A DNA stretch of 64,000 nt from Gordonia bronchialis DSM 43247 (GTDB taxonomy: Bacteria > Actinomycetota > Actinomycetes > Mycobacteriales > Mycobacteriaceae), in the NCBI RefSeq assembly GCF_000024785.1, contig NC_013441.1, positions 1,922,001 through 1,986,000 of the forward strand, read 5' to 3'. The translations under genes and the position numbers were made by a program. Positions 1 through 8,974 of the stretch are shown piece after piece. A model generated the notes under the pieces. That model saw nothing but the letters and a program-made list of their open reading frames with translations, made no database searches and was not told where the DNA came from. The stretch's first letter is position 1, and every line of letters starts with the position of its first letter.

Positions 1-144
1 TCCCGCGTCAACACTAGTGCTCCGAACCGGGCCGGGGCATGTCCGAGGGCACAACGGCCTGTCATTCGCGTCGTCGACACACCGGTCGCCACACCAGTCC
101 ACGCCATTACATTGCTTCACATGATCCATCGGGGTGAGCGGACC
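1..144. other. Leader region without a gene
   Basis: No convincing gene is seen before the first lipoprotein gene. The stretch presumably holds that gene's promoter, but I see no clear -35/-10 pair. A GGTGAG ribosome-binding-like sequence lies just before the GTG chosen as start at 145. Confidence 0.4.
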
Positions 145-1137
145 GTGACGCGACGGGCGGGGGGACGCCGGGCGGAAACACGCTGGGTGGTCGTATTGAT
201 CGCGGTGACCGCGATGGTGCTCGCGGGTTGTGGCAGCAACGACGACGACACGACCGACTCCACCGGCTCGTCGGCCACTCGATCCTCGACCCCCATGGCG
301 TCGACGACCTCGACCTCCCCGAGGACGACCACGAGTGCCCCGCCCGGCGCTCCGGTCCCCGGTGCGTGCACCTCATCCGGGTGTCCCGACCTCGACGGCT
401 CGTCGGGCAATCTCATGCGCGGACAGGTGACCCCGGAGAACGCCGACGCGGTCAGGGTGACGCGGTTTCTCGACGAGGCGATCACCGATCTCGACGAGTT
501 GTGGGGTCGATGGTTCGCCGAATTGCAGTGGGGCGACGCAACACCCGGGCGGGTCCTGATCCAACCGGGAACCGCCTTCACCTCCCGATGTGTCGACGAC
601 GACGGGAATCCGCACGTCGTTCCCTCGGACGAGCCCAATGCGTACTTCTGCACGCGCGATTCGGCCCCCAACGGTGCCGGGGTGACCCGCATCGGGTCGG
701 TGGTCCTGCCCGTGCAGACCTTCGTCAACTTCTGGCACGGCGAGATCGTCGGCCGGCCTGCCCAGCTCGGTTCCGGGGAATTCGCTGCCGCGATGGTCGC
801 CGCGCATGAGTACGGCCACAACGTGATGTTCCGGATCGTGCAGCGCGGAAACCTCTCGGAGAGCCGAGAGACGCACGGCGACAACACCGAACTGCTCGCG
901 GACTGCTTCGCCGGCAATTGGGCGGCCACTGCACTGCGTGCGCACCTGTTGCGGCCCGACGATCTGCGCCAGGCCGTGTCACTCATCGAGGCGATCGGTG
1001 ATCCGATGCCGGGCCAGGGACACGGCACCTCGACGCAGCGGGGGCTGGCGATCCAGCGGGGCTTCGGCCTGCCCGGCCGGCCGGGCCAGCCCATCGATTG
1101 CCTCACCCAGTACTGGCCGGAGGTTTTCGGCAGTTGA
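145..1137 (+). CDS. Putative neutral zinc metallopeptidase lipoprotein (copy A)
   Basis: Predicted secreted lipoprotein of 330 residues with a zinc-peptidase domain. A positively charged start and hydrophobic stretch lead to the lipobox LAGC with Cys29 as lipidation site, followed by a Ser/Thr-rich linker of about 60 residues. The zinc motif HEYGH is at residues 221-225. The downstream ELLADCFAGNWA segment matches the conserved second motif of the YpfJ-like putative neutral zinc metallopeptidase family (PF04228). The GTG at 145 is preferred over upstream ATGs because it follows GGTGAG and gives a compact signal peptide. The next gene is a paralogue 29 bases downstream, so this is a tandem duplication. 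The substrate is unknown. Family assignment is from motifs only. Confidence 0.8.
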   Translation: MTRRAGGRRAETRWVVVLIAVTAMVLAGCGSNDDDTTDSTGSSATRSSTPMASTTSTSPRTTTSAPPGAPVPGACTSSGCPDLDGSSGNLMRGQVTPENADAVRVTRFLDEAITDLDELWGRWFAELQWGDATPGRVLIQPGTAFTSRCVDDDGNPHVVPSDEPNAYFCTRDSAPNGAGVTRIGSVVLPVQTFVNFWHGEIVGRPAQLGSGEFAAAMVAAHEYGHNVMFRIVQRGNLSESRETHGDNTELLADCFAGNWAATALRAHLLRPDDLRQAVSLIEAIGDPMPGQGHGTSTQRGLAIQRGFGLPGRPGQPIDCLTQYWPEVFGS

Positions 1138-1166
1138 TCCGCCGGGACTCTTGGTAAGTTCTTGCC

Positions 1167-2135
1167 ATGAATCCTGCGGGGCGAACGCCCATCACGCGCT
1201 GGTTGGTGGTTGTGGTCGCGGTCGTGTCGATGGCCCTGATGGCCGGATGTTCCGGGTCGACCTCCGACGACAACGCGGACCGGTCGTCGACCGGCACGGC
1301 GTCCTCGACGCGAAGCGGCCAACCGTCGGGATCGAGTACCACCTCCACTCCCACCGATCCGGGCACGTGCACAGTGACCGCGTGCCCCAAACTCCCCACA
1401 CCGTCGGCGGAGGTGATGAAGAGCGGCGTCACCGACAGCAACGCCGACACCGCCGTCCCCGCCTATCTCACCGGTCTGTTCAACGATCTCGACCAGACGT
1501 GGGGTGGGTGGTTCGGCGAACTCGATTGGGGCAGCCCGGATCCGGGCCGCAAGCTGATCGAGCCGGGCACCACCTTCCGCACCGAGTGCATCGACGACGA
1601 GAGCGAGGCGCAGATCCCGTCGAACCTGGCGAATGCCTTCTTCTGCCCGGTGGACGTGGCGCCCAACGGATCCGGCCAACCCGCCAAGGGCACCGTCGTG
1701 CTGCCGGTGCAGACCTTCCAGAAGATCTGGCAGGGCAACGTCTTCGGCGTCCCGTCACCCTTCGTCGGTGACTTCACCGCGGCGATCGTGGTGGCCCACG
1801 AATACGGACACAACATCGTCTACCGGATCGCCGACGTACTCGACATCCCGGAGAGCCAGGAACCACGCGGCAACAACAGCGAGCTGATCGCCGACTGTCT
1901 CGCCGGAAACTGGGCGGCCACCGTGTTTCAGCGAGATGCATTGTCGCCCAAGGATATTCTGCAGGTCGCGGCGTTGTTGCCGATCATCGGTGATCCGGGA
2001 CCCAATCAGGGCCACGGCACCATCACCGAGCGGGCGAGGGCGCTGACCGTCGGATTGACGGGGCCGCAACTCAACCGGCAGGGTCAGCCAGTGGATTGTC
2101 TGTCCCGATACTGGCCGGAGAAGTTCGGGTCCTGA
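1167..2135 (+). CDS. Putative neutral zinc metallopeptidase lipoprotein (copy B)
   Basis: A 322-residue paralogue of the preceding gene. The signal peptide ends in the lipobox MAGC with Cys28. A Ser/Thr-rich linker follows, then the same domain with HEYGH at residues 211-215 and an ELIADCLAGNWA motif. The two proteins also share cysteine-containing segments (for example around GTCTVTACP here and GACTSSGCP in copy A) and a C-terminal QPVDCLSRYWPE-type ending, so the cysteines probably form equivalent disulfides outside the membrane. It lies 29 bases after copy A on the same strand and is probably co-transcribed. Function beyond a likely zinc peptidase fold is not known. Confidence 0.8.
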   Translation: MNPAGRTPITRWLVVVVAVVSMALMAGCSGSTSDDNADRSSTGTASSTRSGQPSGSSTTSTPTDPGTCTVTACPKLPTPSAEVMKSGVTDSNADTAVPAYLTGLFNDLDQTWGGWFGELDWGSPDPGRKLIEPGTTFRTECIDDESEAQIPSNLANAFFCPVDVAPNGSGQPAKGTVVLPVQTFQKIWQGNVFGVPSPFVGDFTAAIVVAHEYGHNIVYRIADVLDIPESQEPRGNNSELIADCLAGNWAATVFQRDALSPKDILQVAALLPIIGDPGPNQGHGTITERARALTVGLTGPQLNRQGQPVDCLSRYWPEKFGS

Positions 2136-2188
2136 ACCGGGCACGGGATCGGTGCCGAGCACCGGCGGAGACGCCCGCGGCGGCGACC

Positions 2189-2836
2189 TCAGTGCCAGAA
2201 ATCGGTGACGCTCAGACCGACTCGCTCGATCAGCCCACGGACCAGCGGAAGCCCGATCCCGATCACCGACGACGGATCGCCGTCGATCCCGGCCACCAGC
2301 CAACCACCGAGCCCGTCGAGGGTGAACGCCCCGGCCACACCCAGCGGTTCACCGCTGGCCACATACTGCCGGATCACCTCGTCGGTGGCGTCGGCGAAAC
2401 GCACCGTCGTCGACGATGTGCCCGTGGCGTGGGCGCCGGAGCCGCCGTCGAGTCGCATCAAGTGATGGCCGGTCAGCAGATCCGCTTGCGCACCACGCAT
2501 CTCGCGCCACTGTTCCAGCGCGCGCTCGGGGGTATGCGGTTTGCCCAGGAGCCGATCCCCGAGGTGCAGCATCGAATCGCAACCGATCAGCACCACCGGC
2601 GCGGACCGGTCGGCGAGCGCAGCGATCTCCGGGGTTGCCGCGACGGATTCGGCCTTGGCCCGTGCCAGCGCCGACACCACCTCGGTCGCCGGGGTGGCGG
2701 CGGGCAGGGCGTCGAGGATCGCATCCTCGTCGACGTCGGAAACCTGCACCACGGGGTCGACGCCGGCAGCCCGCAACACCCGCAGCCGTGCGGGGGAGGC
2801 CGACGCCAGCACGAACACCGGTCCGTCCGGGGACAC
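2189..2836 (-). CDS. maf: Maf-family nucleotide pyrophosphatase
   Basis: A Maf/HAM1-superfamily protein of 215 residues, expected to hydrolyse non-canonical or modified nucleoside triphosphates in the cytoplasm (house-cleaning role). The N-terminus VFVLASASPARLRVLRAAG is the family signature, with the substrate-binding SxSxxR pattern. The later segments GCDSMLHLGDRLLGKPHTPE and GGWLVAGIDGDPSSVIGIGLPL are also typical. The GTG at 2836 is chosen because it lies five bases after the accE5 stop; a longer open frame would overlap accE5 fully. The order accD5-accE5-maf resembles M. tuberculosis Rv3280-Rv3281-Rv3282 as I recall it. Confidence 0.88.
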   Translation of the reverse strand: MSPDGPVFVLASASPARLRVLRAAGVDPVVQVSDVDEDAILDALPAATPATEVVSALARAKAESVAATPEIAALADRSAPVVLIGCDSMLHLGDRLLGKPHTPERALEQWREMRGAQADLLTGHHLMRLDGGSGAHATGTSSTTVRFADATDEVIRQYVASGEPLGVAGAFTLDGLGGWLVAGIDGDPSSVIGIGLPLVRGLIERVGLSVTDFWH

Positions 2837-2841
2837 CGTGG

Positions 2842-3075
2842 TCAGTAGCGCAGGTTGGTGAAACTCGACGGCGAACCCCACTGCGGACGGAGCCGATCGA
2901 TCGCGCGGCCCCATTCGTTGCGCGGCTCCGGTGAGGTGTTGCCCGAGCCGGCCGCCGCCCCGGCGATGAGGGCCGTCAGCACGGCGATCTCCTCGTCGGA
3001 CGGGTTACCCCGGATGATCTGCAGGAACGGCCGCTTCTCGTCGCTCACGGCCGCATTCTCGTCGCCGGCGCTCAC
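2842..3075 (-). CDS. accE5: Acyl-CoA carboxylase epsilon subunit
   Basis: A 77-residue protein directly after accD5, overlapping it by four bases (ATGA type). The segment [23 protein letters not shown] matches actinobacterial AccE epsilon subunits, and the protein ends in a tryptophan/proline-containing tail. In mycobacteria, epsilon stabilises the complex of the beta subunit AccD5 with a biotinylated alpha subunit. The alpha subunit gene is not in this window. Identification rests on the short conserved segment and on its position. Confidence 0.85.
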   Translation of the reverse strand: MSAGDENAAVSDEKRPFLQIIRGNPSDEEIAVLTALIAGAAAGSGNTSPEPRNEWGRAIDRLRPQWGSPSSFTNLRY

Positions 3076-4700
3076 AGCGGGATGTTCCCGTGCTTCTTGG
3101 GCGGCAGGGTGACCATCTTGCGTTCGAGGAGCTTGAGCGCGGTCGCCACCTGACCCCGGGTGTGGCTGGGTGGGATGACGGCGTCGACATAGCCGCGTTC
3201 GGCCGCCACATACGGGTTCACCAGAGTGTCCTCGTACTCCTGCTGCAGTTCGAGGCGCAAGCTGTCGACGTCTTCGCCGTTTGCCGCCGCGTCCTTGAGC
3301 CGGCCGCGGTAGACGAAGCCGACGGCGCCGGAGGCACCCATGACCGCGATCTGGGCGGTCGGCCAGGCCAGGTTCACATCGGCACCCATGTGCTTGGAAC
3401 CCATGACGTCATAGGCGCCGCCGTAGGCCTTGCGGGTGATGATGGTGATCTTGCCGACCGTGGCCTCGCCGTAGGCGTAGAGCAGCTTCGCACCGCGGCG
3501 GATGATGCCGTTGTATTCCTGGTCGGTGCCCGGCAGGAAGCCGGGTACGTCCACCAGGGTGACGATCGGGATGTTGAAGGCGTCGCAGGTCCGGACGAAG
3601 CGGGCCGCCTTCTCCGAGGCGTTGATGTCGAGACAGCCGGCGAACTGGGTCGGCTGATTGGCGACGATCCCGACGCTGCGGCCGTCCACCCGGCCGAAAC
3701 CGACGATGATGTTGGTCGCGTACTCCGCCTGCACCTCGAGGAACTCGTCGTCGTCGAGAATCCGGCGGATGACCTCGTGCATGTCGTACGGCTGGTTCGG
3801 CGAATCCGGGATCAGCGTGTCGAGTTCGAGGTCCTCCTCGGTGAGGGTGTCCTCGATCGAGCCGGCCGCCGGCTGCGCCACCGGCAGCCGCGGCGCATCG
3901 GCCCGGTTGTTGCTCGGCAGGTAACCGAGCAGCTCCTTGACGTACTCGAGGGCGTCCTCCTCGTCAGAGGCCACATAGCTCGCGGTGCCCGACTTGGACA
4001 TGTGCGTGTGCGCACCGCCGAGCTCCTCCATGGTGACCTCTTCACCGGTCACCGTCTTGATCACGTCCGGGCCGGTGATGAACATCTGGCTGGTCTGATC
4101 GACCATCACCACGAAGTCGGTCAGCGCGGGGGAGTAGACGTGACCACCGGCGGCGGCACCCATGATCAGTGAGATCTGCGGGATCACGCCCGACGCCCGC
4201 ACGTTGCGGTGGAAGATCTCGCCGTACAGGCCGAGCGAGACGACGCCCTCCTGGATGCGCGCACCCGCGCCGTCGTTGATACCGATGAGCGGCCGGCCGG
4301 TCTTGACCGCGAGGTCCATGACCTTGACGATCTTCTCGCCGTAGACCTCGCCGAGGCTGCCGCCGAACACCGTCGAATCCTGGCTGAAGATGCAGACCTC
4401 GCGACCGTCGATGGTGCCGTAACCGGACACCACGCCGTCGCCGGTCGGGCGGCGTTCGGCGAGCCCGAAGTTGGTGCTGCGATGCTTGGCGAGTGCGTCG
4501 AGTTCGACGAACGAACCCTCGTCGAGCAGGTGGGTGATCCGCTCGCGGGCCGTGAGCTTGCCACGCGCGTGCGTCTTCTCCACGGCCGCCTCACCCACCG
4601 GGTGCTTGGCTTCTTCGATGCGGTTGCGCAGATCAGCGAGCTTGCCGGCCGTGGTGTGGATGTCGGGAGCGGCGCCGTCGTCGCGCGAAGCTGTGGTCAT
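3072..4700 (-). CDS. accD5: Propionyl/acyl-CoA carboxylase beta subunit (carboxyltransferase)
   Basis: The 542-residue carboxyltransferase subunit transfers CO2 from biotin to acetyl/propionyl-CoA, giving malonyl- and methylmalonyl-CoA for fatty and mycolic acid synthesis. Length is standard for AccD5/PccB. The family blocks are intact: [34 protein letters not shown] (oxyanion-hole glycines) and, in the C-terminal half, [17 protein letters not shown] and [18 protein letters not shown]. It is the first gene of an accD5-accE5-maf run and is divergent from birA, which makes the ligase that biotinylates the partner subunit, so the neighbourhood is functionally coherent. Paralogues (AccD4, AccD6) exist in related genomes, so the exact acyl preference is inferred. 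Confidence 0.93.
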   Translation of the reverse strand: MTTASRDDGAAPDIHTTAGKLADLRNRIEEAKHPVGEAAVEKTHARGKLTARERITHLLDEGSFVELDALAKHRSTNFGLAERRPTGDGVVSGYGTIDGREVCIFSQDSTVFGGSLGEVYGEKIVKVMDLAVKTGRPLIGINDGAGARIQEGVVSLGLYGEIFHRNVRASGVIPQISLIMGAAAGGHVYSPALTDFVVMVDQTSQMFITGPDVIKTVTGEEVTMEELGGAHTHMSKSGTASYVASDEEDALEYVKELLGYLPSNNRADAPRLPVAQPAAGSIEDTLTEEDLELDTLIPDSPNQPYDMHEVIRRILDDDEFLEVQAEYATNIIVGFGRVDGRSVGIVANQPTQFAGCLDINASEKAARFVRTCDAFNIPIVTLVDVPGFLPGTDQEYNGIIRRGAKLLYAYGEATVGKITIITRKAYGGAYDVMGSKHMGADVNLAWPTAQIAVMGASGAVGFVYRGRLKDAAANGEDVDSLRLELQQEYEDTLVNPYVAAERGYVDAVIPPSHTRGQVATALKLLERKMVTLPPKKHGNIPL

Positions 4701-4834
4701 GACTGTCGATGCTAACGACCCGGGTGTGAGCTACGTCAACCGGATCAACGTGAGATTCACCTCAGGTTCCCGAGCGATCGGTCGGTGGTCGACGTGATGG
4801 TCGCGGAGGATGGGAGAACGTAGGCTCGACGACC

Positions 4835-5650
4835 ATGGACGATCAGCAGAATGCGGACAGTCGCGGCGCCGGGACAGAACCTCTACGGACTGCGCTGCAG
4901 ACCGAACTGGCGGACACCAGGTGGCACCGCATCGAGGTCGTCGACGCGACCGGGTCGACCAATGCCGACCTGATGGCCCGCGCCGATGAGCCCGGAATCG
5001 TCGGGACCGTGCGCATCACCACCGATCAGACCGCGGGCCGGGGCCGGCACGCCCGCGTCTGGGAAGCACCGCGCGGCACCCAGGTCGCCATCTCGGCGGT
5101 CCTGCCCGCCGGTGACGCACCCGACCGGCTCGGCTGGCTGTCGCTCGCGACCGGGACCGCAGCCGCCCACGCCATCGACCGGGCAACCGGTCTGAGTGCG
5201 GTGCTCAAGTGGCCCAACGACGTCCTCGTCGACGGCAAGAAGGTCGCGGGCATCCTGGCCGAATACGCGAGCGCCCCCGGCGGCGGGATCGTCGTGGTGG
5301 GGATCGGGATCAACACCGAGATGAGTGCCGAGGAATTGCCGGTGCCGACCGCGACGAGCCTGCGGATCGCGACCGGCCGTGCGGTCGACGTCGCGGCGGT
5401 CGCCACCGAGTACCTCCGGGCGCTGGCCGATCAGCGCTGGCCCGACGACATCGATGCCGTCGCCGCGGACTACCGCGACCGCTGCGACACCCTGGGCCGC
5501 CGCGTACGCCTGGCACTACCCGGCGACAAGACCATCGTGGGGACCGCGGTGGACATCGACGCGGACGGTCGCATCGTCGTCGAAGACGACCACGGGCACC
5601 GCACCACCGCCGCTGCCGGCGATGTCACCCATCTGCGCACCGAGAACTGA
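4835..5650 (+). CDS. birA: Biotin-[acetyl-CoA-carboxylase] ligase
   Basis: A 271-residue biotin protein ligase that activates biotin to biotinyl-AMP and attaches it to the acyl carrier lysine. The biotin-binding loop GRGRHARVWEAPRGTQ and the KWPNDVLVDGKKVAGILAE motif with its conserved lysine are present, and a small SH3-like C-terminal domain follows. There is no N-terminal helix-turn-helix before the catalytic domain, so this is the monofunctional class and should not act as a repressor. It starts at ATG 4835, divergent from accD5 across a 134-base gap that should hold both promoters. Confidence 0.93.
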   Translation: MDDQQNADSRGAGTEPLRTALQTELADTRWHRIEVVDATGSTNADLMARADEPGIVGTVRITTDQTAGRGRHARVWEAPRGTQVAISAVLPAGDAPDRLGWLSLATGTAAAHAIDRATGLSAVLKWPNDVLVDGKKVAGILAEYASAPGGGIVVVGIGINTEMSAEELPVPTATSLRIATGRAVDVAAVATEYLRALADQRWPDDIDAVAADYRDRCDTLGRRVRLALPGDKTIVGTAVDIDADGRIVVEDDHGHRTTAAAGDVTHLRTEN

Positions 5651-5656
5651 CTGAGC

Positions 5657-6247
5657 TCAGCGCCGGTTGATGGATTTTCGGCCCATCGCGGGTATCAGCG
5701 AGAGCAACGGCAGACCGATGATCAGATGCATCACCGCGGTGCCGATCTTCACCGAGATCTGATCGGACAGCACCACCGGGATGATCACCGCCGCGGCGAC
5801 CAGCAATCCGACGATCCACACGTAGAACTGGTCCGGTGAGGGCGTGATGATCTGCAGGACGTACCACAGGGCGCCGGCCGCGAGAGCGCACAGGAACCCG
5901 ACGAGGGCGAACCAGTACTCGTCCCGGGCCACGGGATTCCACACCCCGTACTTGCCGGACTCGTTGACCTGATCGACGATCGCGCGGATGACCCAGGCGG
6001 CCAGCCACGCGGCCAGCCCGGTGACCACGCCGGTCATCACCACACCGCCCACGAACATCCCGACGTTGATGTCGGGCCCCACGCGTCGTCGCGGCGGCCC
6101 CGGCGGTTGCGGACCGGCGGCGTAGTAGGTCCCGCCCGGCGCGTACGTGTCGTCGCGGCGGCTGTAGGCGCGGGACTCGGGGGGATAACCCTGCTCATAC
6201 CGGGCGGTGCCCGGATCCCGCGGATCCCGTGGGTCGCGATAGCTCAT
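5657..6247 (-). CDS. Four-pass membrane protein of unknown function
   Basis: A 196-residue protein I do not recognise. The N-terminal 65 residues are rich in Tyr, Pro, Arg and Asp and look disordered and cytoplasmic. About four transmembrane helices follow (around VGGVVMTGVVTGLAAWLAAW, ALVGFLCALAAGALWYVL, WIVGLLVAAAVIIPVVL and MHLIIGLPLLSLIPAMG). The ATG at 6247 is preceded by GAGGAG at good spacing; an upstream extension in frame has no such site. It ends six bases from the birA stop (convergent) and is divergent from the PH-domain gene. Confidence 0.65.
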   Translation of the reverse strand: MSYRDPRDPRDPGTARYEQGYPPESRAYSRRDDTYAPGGTYYAAGPQPPGPPRRRVGPDINVGMFVGGVVMTGVVTGLAAWLAAWVIRAIVDQVNESGKYGVWNPVARDEYWFALVGFLCALAAGALWYVLQIITPSPDQFYVWIVGLLVAAAVIIPVVLSDQISVKIGTAVMHLIIGLPLLSLIPAMGRKSINRR

Positions 6248-6362
6248 GATGCTCCTCACTGCCCTTGGTTCTGCGCTTGATGCTTCGGTGCAGTCTACCG
6301 AGCGCCGCGACCTGCGCGGGAGGTCGTGTCGTGGCAGGCACCGACGTCCTAAGCTGAACGCC

Positions 6363-6920
6363 ATGGCCTACCCGCAGGAGAACCTGGCGCCCGGCGAGCG
6401 CATCGTCTTGCATCGTCACCCGCACTGGAAATGCCTGTTGGCGCCGTTCCTCATCTTCGTGGTGACCACTGCGGTGGCGGGGGTGCTGGCCGGGGTGATC
6501 ACCGGGTCCGACCTCGGATCGACCCCGACGACCGTCCTGCTGATCATCGTCGGCGTCATCTGGGTGGCCGTCTTCGGCTGGTACTTCGTGCGCCCGCTGG
6601 TGTCCTGGAAGACAACACATTTCGTCCTCACCGACCGCCGCGTGATCTTCCGCAACGGGATCATCACCCGCTCGGGTATCGACATCCCGATCCGCCGGAT
6701 CAACACGGTCGAGTTCCGCCACGGTCTCATCGACCGGATGCTGCGGACCGGCACACTGGTCATCGAATCGGCCTCCGACGACCCGCTGTCCTTCGACGAC
6801 ATCCCGCAGGTCGAGAAGGTGCATGCGCTGCTGTATCACGAGGTGCTCGACCTCGCCGACGACGAGGACCCGCGTGAAGGCGGGTTCCGTGCGTCCGACT
6901 CGGGGGTCGTCGACCGGTGA
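6363..6920 (+). CDS. Membrane PH-domain (bPH2, YdbS-like) protein
   Basis: A 185-residue protein. Near the N-terminus, LAPGERIVLHRHPHWK is typical of bacterial PH-domain (formerly DUF304) proteins. Two membrane helices follow (residues about 22-45 and 55-78), then the conserved block THFVLTDRRVIFRNGIITRSGIDIPIRRI, which forms the PH-like fold on the cytoplasmic face. It resembles M. tuberculosis Rv3278c by content and by position near birA. The stop overlaps the start of the response-regulator gene (GTGA), so the two are probably co-translated. Function is unknown; a membrane scaffolding role is only inferred. Confidence 0.8.
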   Translation: MAYPQENLAPGERIVLHRHPHWKCLLAPFLIFVVTTAVAGVLAGVITGSDLGSTPTTVLLIIVGVIWVAVFGWYFVRPLVSWKTTHFVLTDRRVIFRNGIITRSGIDIPIRRINTVEFRHGLIDRMLRTGTLVIESASDDPLSFDDIPQVEKVHALLYHEVLDLADDEDPREGGFRASDSGVVDR

Positions 6921-7591
6921 CCGACGTCCTGCTCGCCGAAGACGATGCCGCCATCGCCGAACCTCTCGCTCGCGCGCTGAGCCGCGAGGGATACGGGTGC
7001 GAGGTCGTCACCACCGGCACCGCCGCTCTCGAACAGGCCATGGACAACCGGTTCGAGCTACTGATCCTCGACCTCGGACTCCCGGAGGTCGACGGCCTCG
7101 AGGCGTGCCGTCGAATCCGGACCCAGCGACCCGCGCTGGCCGTCCTCATGCTGACCGCGCGCACCGACGAGGTCGACTTCGTGGTAGGACTCGACGCCGG
7201 CGCCGACGACTATGTGGGCAAACCGTTCCGGCTCGCCGAACTGCTGGCGCGGGTGCGGGCGCTGCTGCGACGCCGTCAGCCCGGCGACATCGTGCTCGAA
7301 GGCGGCGACATCCGCCTCGACGCCCGTGGCCGGCGGGTGCTGGTGGCCGGACGTGACCTGGTGCTGGCCAACCGCGAGTTCGATCTGCTGCGATTCCTGA
7401 TGGAGCGCTCCGGCGAGGTGGTCAGCCGCGACGAGATCCTCACCGAGGTGTGGGGCTCGGCCGATCTGCGCTCGTCGAAGACGCTGGACATGCACATCTC
7501 CTGGCTGCGCCGCAAGATCGGCGACGACCGCCGGGACCGTCCGCGGCACATCGTCACCGTGCGTGGCGTCGGATTCCGATTCGATCCCTGA
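6917..7591 (+). CDS. OmpR/PhoB-type response regulator
   Basis: A 224-residue DNA-binding response regulator. The receiver domain has the acidic pair Glu8-Asp9-Asp10, phosphoacceptor Asp52 in LILDLGLPEVDG and conserved Lys102 in GKPFR. The C-terminal winged helix (from about residue 125) shows NREFDLLRFLM and the recognition region SSKTLDMHISWLRRKIGD. It starts at GTG 6917, overlapping the PH-domain gene, and the sensor kinase begins 21 bases downstream, forming one operon. The regulon cannot be inferred from sequence. Confidence 0.9.
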   Translation: MTDVLLAEDDAAIAEPLARALSREGYGCEVVTTGTAALEQAMDNRFELLILDLGLPEVDGLEACRRIRTQRPALAVLMLTARTDEVDFVVGLDAGADDYVGKPFRLAELLARVRALLRRRQPGDIVLEGGDIRLDARGRRVLVAGRDLVLANREFDLLRFLMERSGEVVSRDEILTEVWGSADLRSSKTLDMHISWLRRKIGDDRRDRPRHIVTVRGVGFRFDP

Positions 7592-7612
7592 TCGCATCGG
7601 AGGAGTCCGCCC

Positions 7613-8974
7613 ATGCGCCGCCGGATACTGAACACGATGATCGCCATGCTGCTGGCGGTCGGCGGGCTGCTCGGCATCCCGCTGTCGGTGGTGGCGTGGT
7701 GGTGGGTCGCCGACAACGCACATCAGAGTCTCGATTCCCGCCTCAAGGTGGTCGCCGATCAGCTGATCCGGCTCGAGCAACCGGACGGACGGTTACCGCC
7801 CGACGTTCTCACCGGCGACACCATCCGGCTGTTGCTCCCGTCGGACGCCCGGCTGACGCTGGAGCATCCCGACTCCTGGGGCGGTGTCGAGTCCCTCGTG
7901 GTCGGCGCCGAGATCGAGGGCGACGCCATGGCCGACTCGATCGGACTCGGCGAGGTTGGCACCCTCACCCTGGAGATCCCGATGCGCGAGGTACGCGACG
8001 ACCAACTGGCCGCCGTCGGCATCGTCGCGATCGCCGTCGCCGGTTCCATCGCGGCCGGCACCGTGGTCGCGGCGGTGACCGCGGGACGGATCGCCGACCC
8101 GCTGACCGACCTGGCCGCCCGCGCCGCGGCGATGGCGCGCGGCGACTTCCGGACCGAATGGAAGATGTACGGCATCTCCGAACTCGACCGGGTCTCGCGC
8201 GCCCTCGGCGACGCCAACGCGGAGATCGCGTTGCGTCTGGAACGTGAGGGCGAGATCGTCGGCGACGTCTCACACCAGCTGCGCAGCCGGCTGACCGCGA
8301 TCCAGCTGCGTCTCGACGAGTTGTCCATGCATCCCGACCCGGAGGTGGTGACCGAGGCCGAGGCGGCCCTCGCTCAGGTGGAGCGGCTCTCCACCGAACT
8401 CGACGAGATGGTGGCGGCATCGCGCGACGACCCGGCCGAGCCGCACATCGTCGACGTACGCGAGATGCTCGGCACACTCGTCGGCGATTTCCGCGCCGCT
8501 TTCGGCGCTGCGAACCGCACCATCTCGACGGCCTTCGACGGTTCGGCGCAGGCGCTCAGCGCGCGGCCCGGACGGCTGCGGGAGGCGGTCTCCGTGCTCG
8601 TCGACAACGCCTTGCAACACGGTCGTGGCGAGTGCCGCATCGAGGTCGGTGATCTGCCGACGGCCGACATGGTGCGGATCACCGTCGCCGACGACGGCGA
8701 GGGCATCCCCGATCCCGCGGTCGAGCACATCTTCCGGCGCGGGTATTCGGCGGGCCGCGCCGACGGTGTGGGCGGCAACGGCGTCGGGCTCTCGCTGGCC
8801 CGGGCGCTGGTGGAGGCCGACGGCGGACGACTCGAACTCACCGTCCGGCGGCCACCGGTGTTCGCGATCGTGGTGCCGTCGGGCACCTCGTCGGCCGGCG
8901 ACGGCGGACCGGCGAATGCGACGGGTCCCGACGCCTCACCCCGGCCTAGGCGTGACCGAGTTCCTCATCGTTGA
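7613..8974 (+). CDS. Sensor histidine kinase
   Basis: A 453-residue membrane histidine kinase paired with the preceding regulator. TM1 is at about residues 8-30 and TM2 at about 125-150, enclosing a roughly 95-residue extracytoplasmic sensor. A HAMP-like segment follows. The phosphoacceptor region reads VGDVSHQLRSRLTAIQ, an H-box variant in which the usual SHELRTPL is SHQLRSRL. The ATPase domain has an N-box (LVDNALQHG), G1 (ADDGEGIPD) and G2 (GGNGVGLSLA). The C-terminal tail is Gly/Pro-rich and overlaps the convergent gtrA gene by 29 bases. The signal is unknown. Confidence 0.88.
   Translation: MRRRILNTMIAMLLAVGGLLGIPLSVVAWWWVADNAHQSLDSRLKVVADQLIRLEQPDGRLPPDVLTGDTIRLLLPSDARLTLEHPDSWGGVESLVVGAEIEGDAMADSIGLGEVGTLTLEIPMREVRDDQLAAVGIVAIAVAGSIAAGTVVAAVTAGRIADPLTDLAARAAAMARGDFRTEWKMYGISELDRVSRALGDANAEIALRLEREGEIVGDVSHQLRSRLTAIQLRLDELSMHPDPEVVTEAEAALAQVERLSTELDEMVAASRDDPAEPHIVDVREMLGTLVGDFRAAFGAANRTISTAFDGSAQALSARPGRLREAVSVLVDNALQHGRGECRIEVGDLPTADMVRITVADDGEGIPDPAVEHIFRRGYSAGRADGVGGNGVGLSLARALVEADGGRLELTVRRPPVFAIVVPSGTSSAGDGGPANATGPDASPRPRRDRVPHR

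Noticed and set aside
10..20. ACACTAGTG resembles the IS630 junction
   Set aside because: It is a short CTAG-containing palindrome without the CTGAG continuation of the element end, so probably chance.
117..1679. A 520-residue frame on the minus strand opposite the zinc-peptidase genes
   Set aside because: It is a high-GC antisense shadow with no motif; the plus-strand genes have lipoboxes and HEYGH.
2096..2934. Plus-strand frames of 170-250 residues over maf and accE5
   Set aside because: They are Arg/Pro-rich shadows without start sites or motifs.
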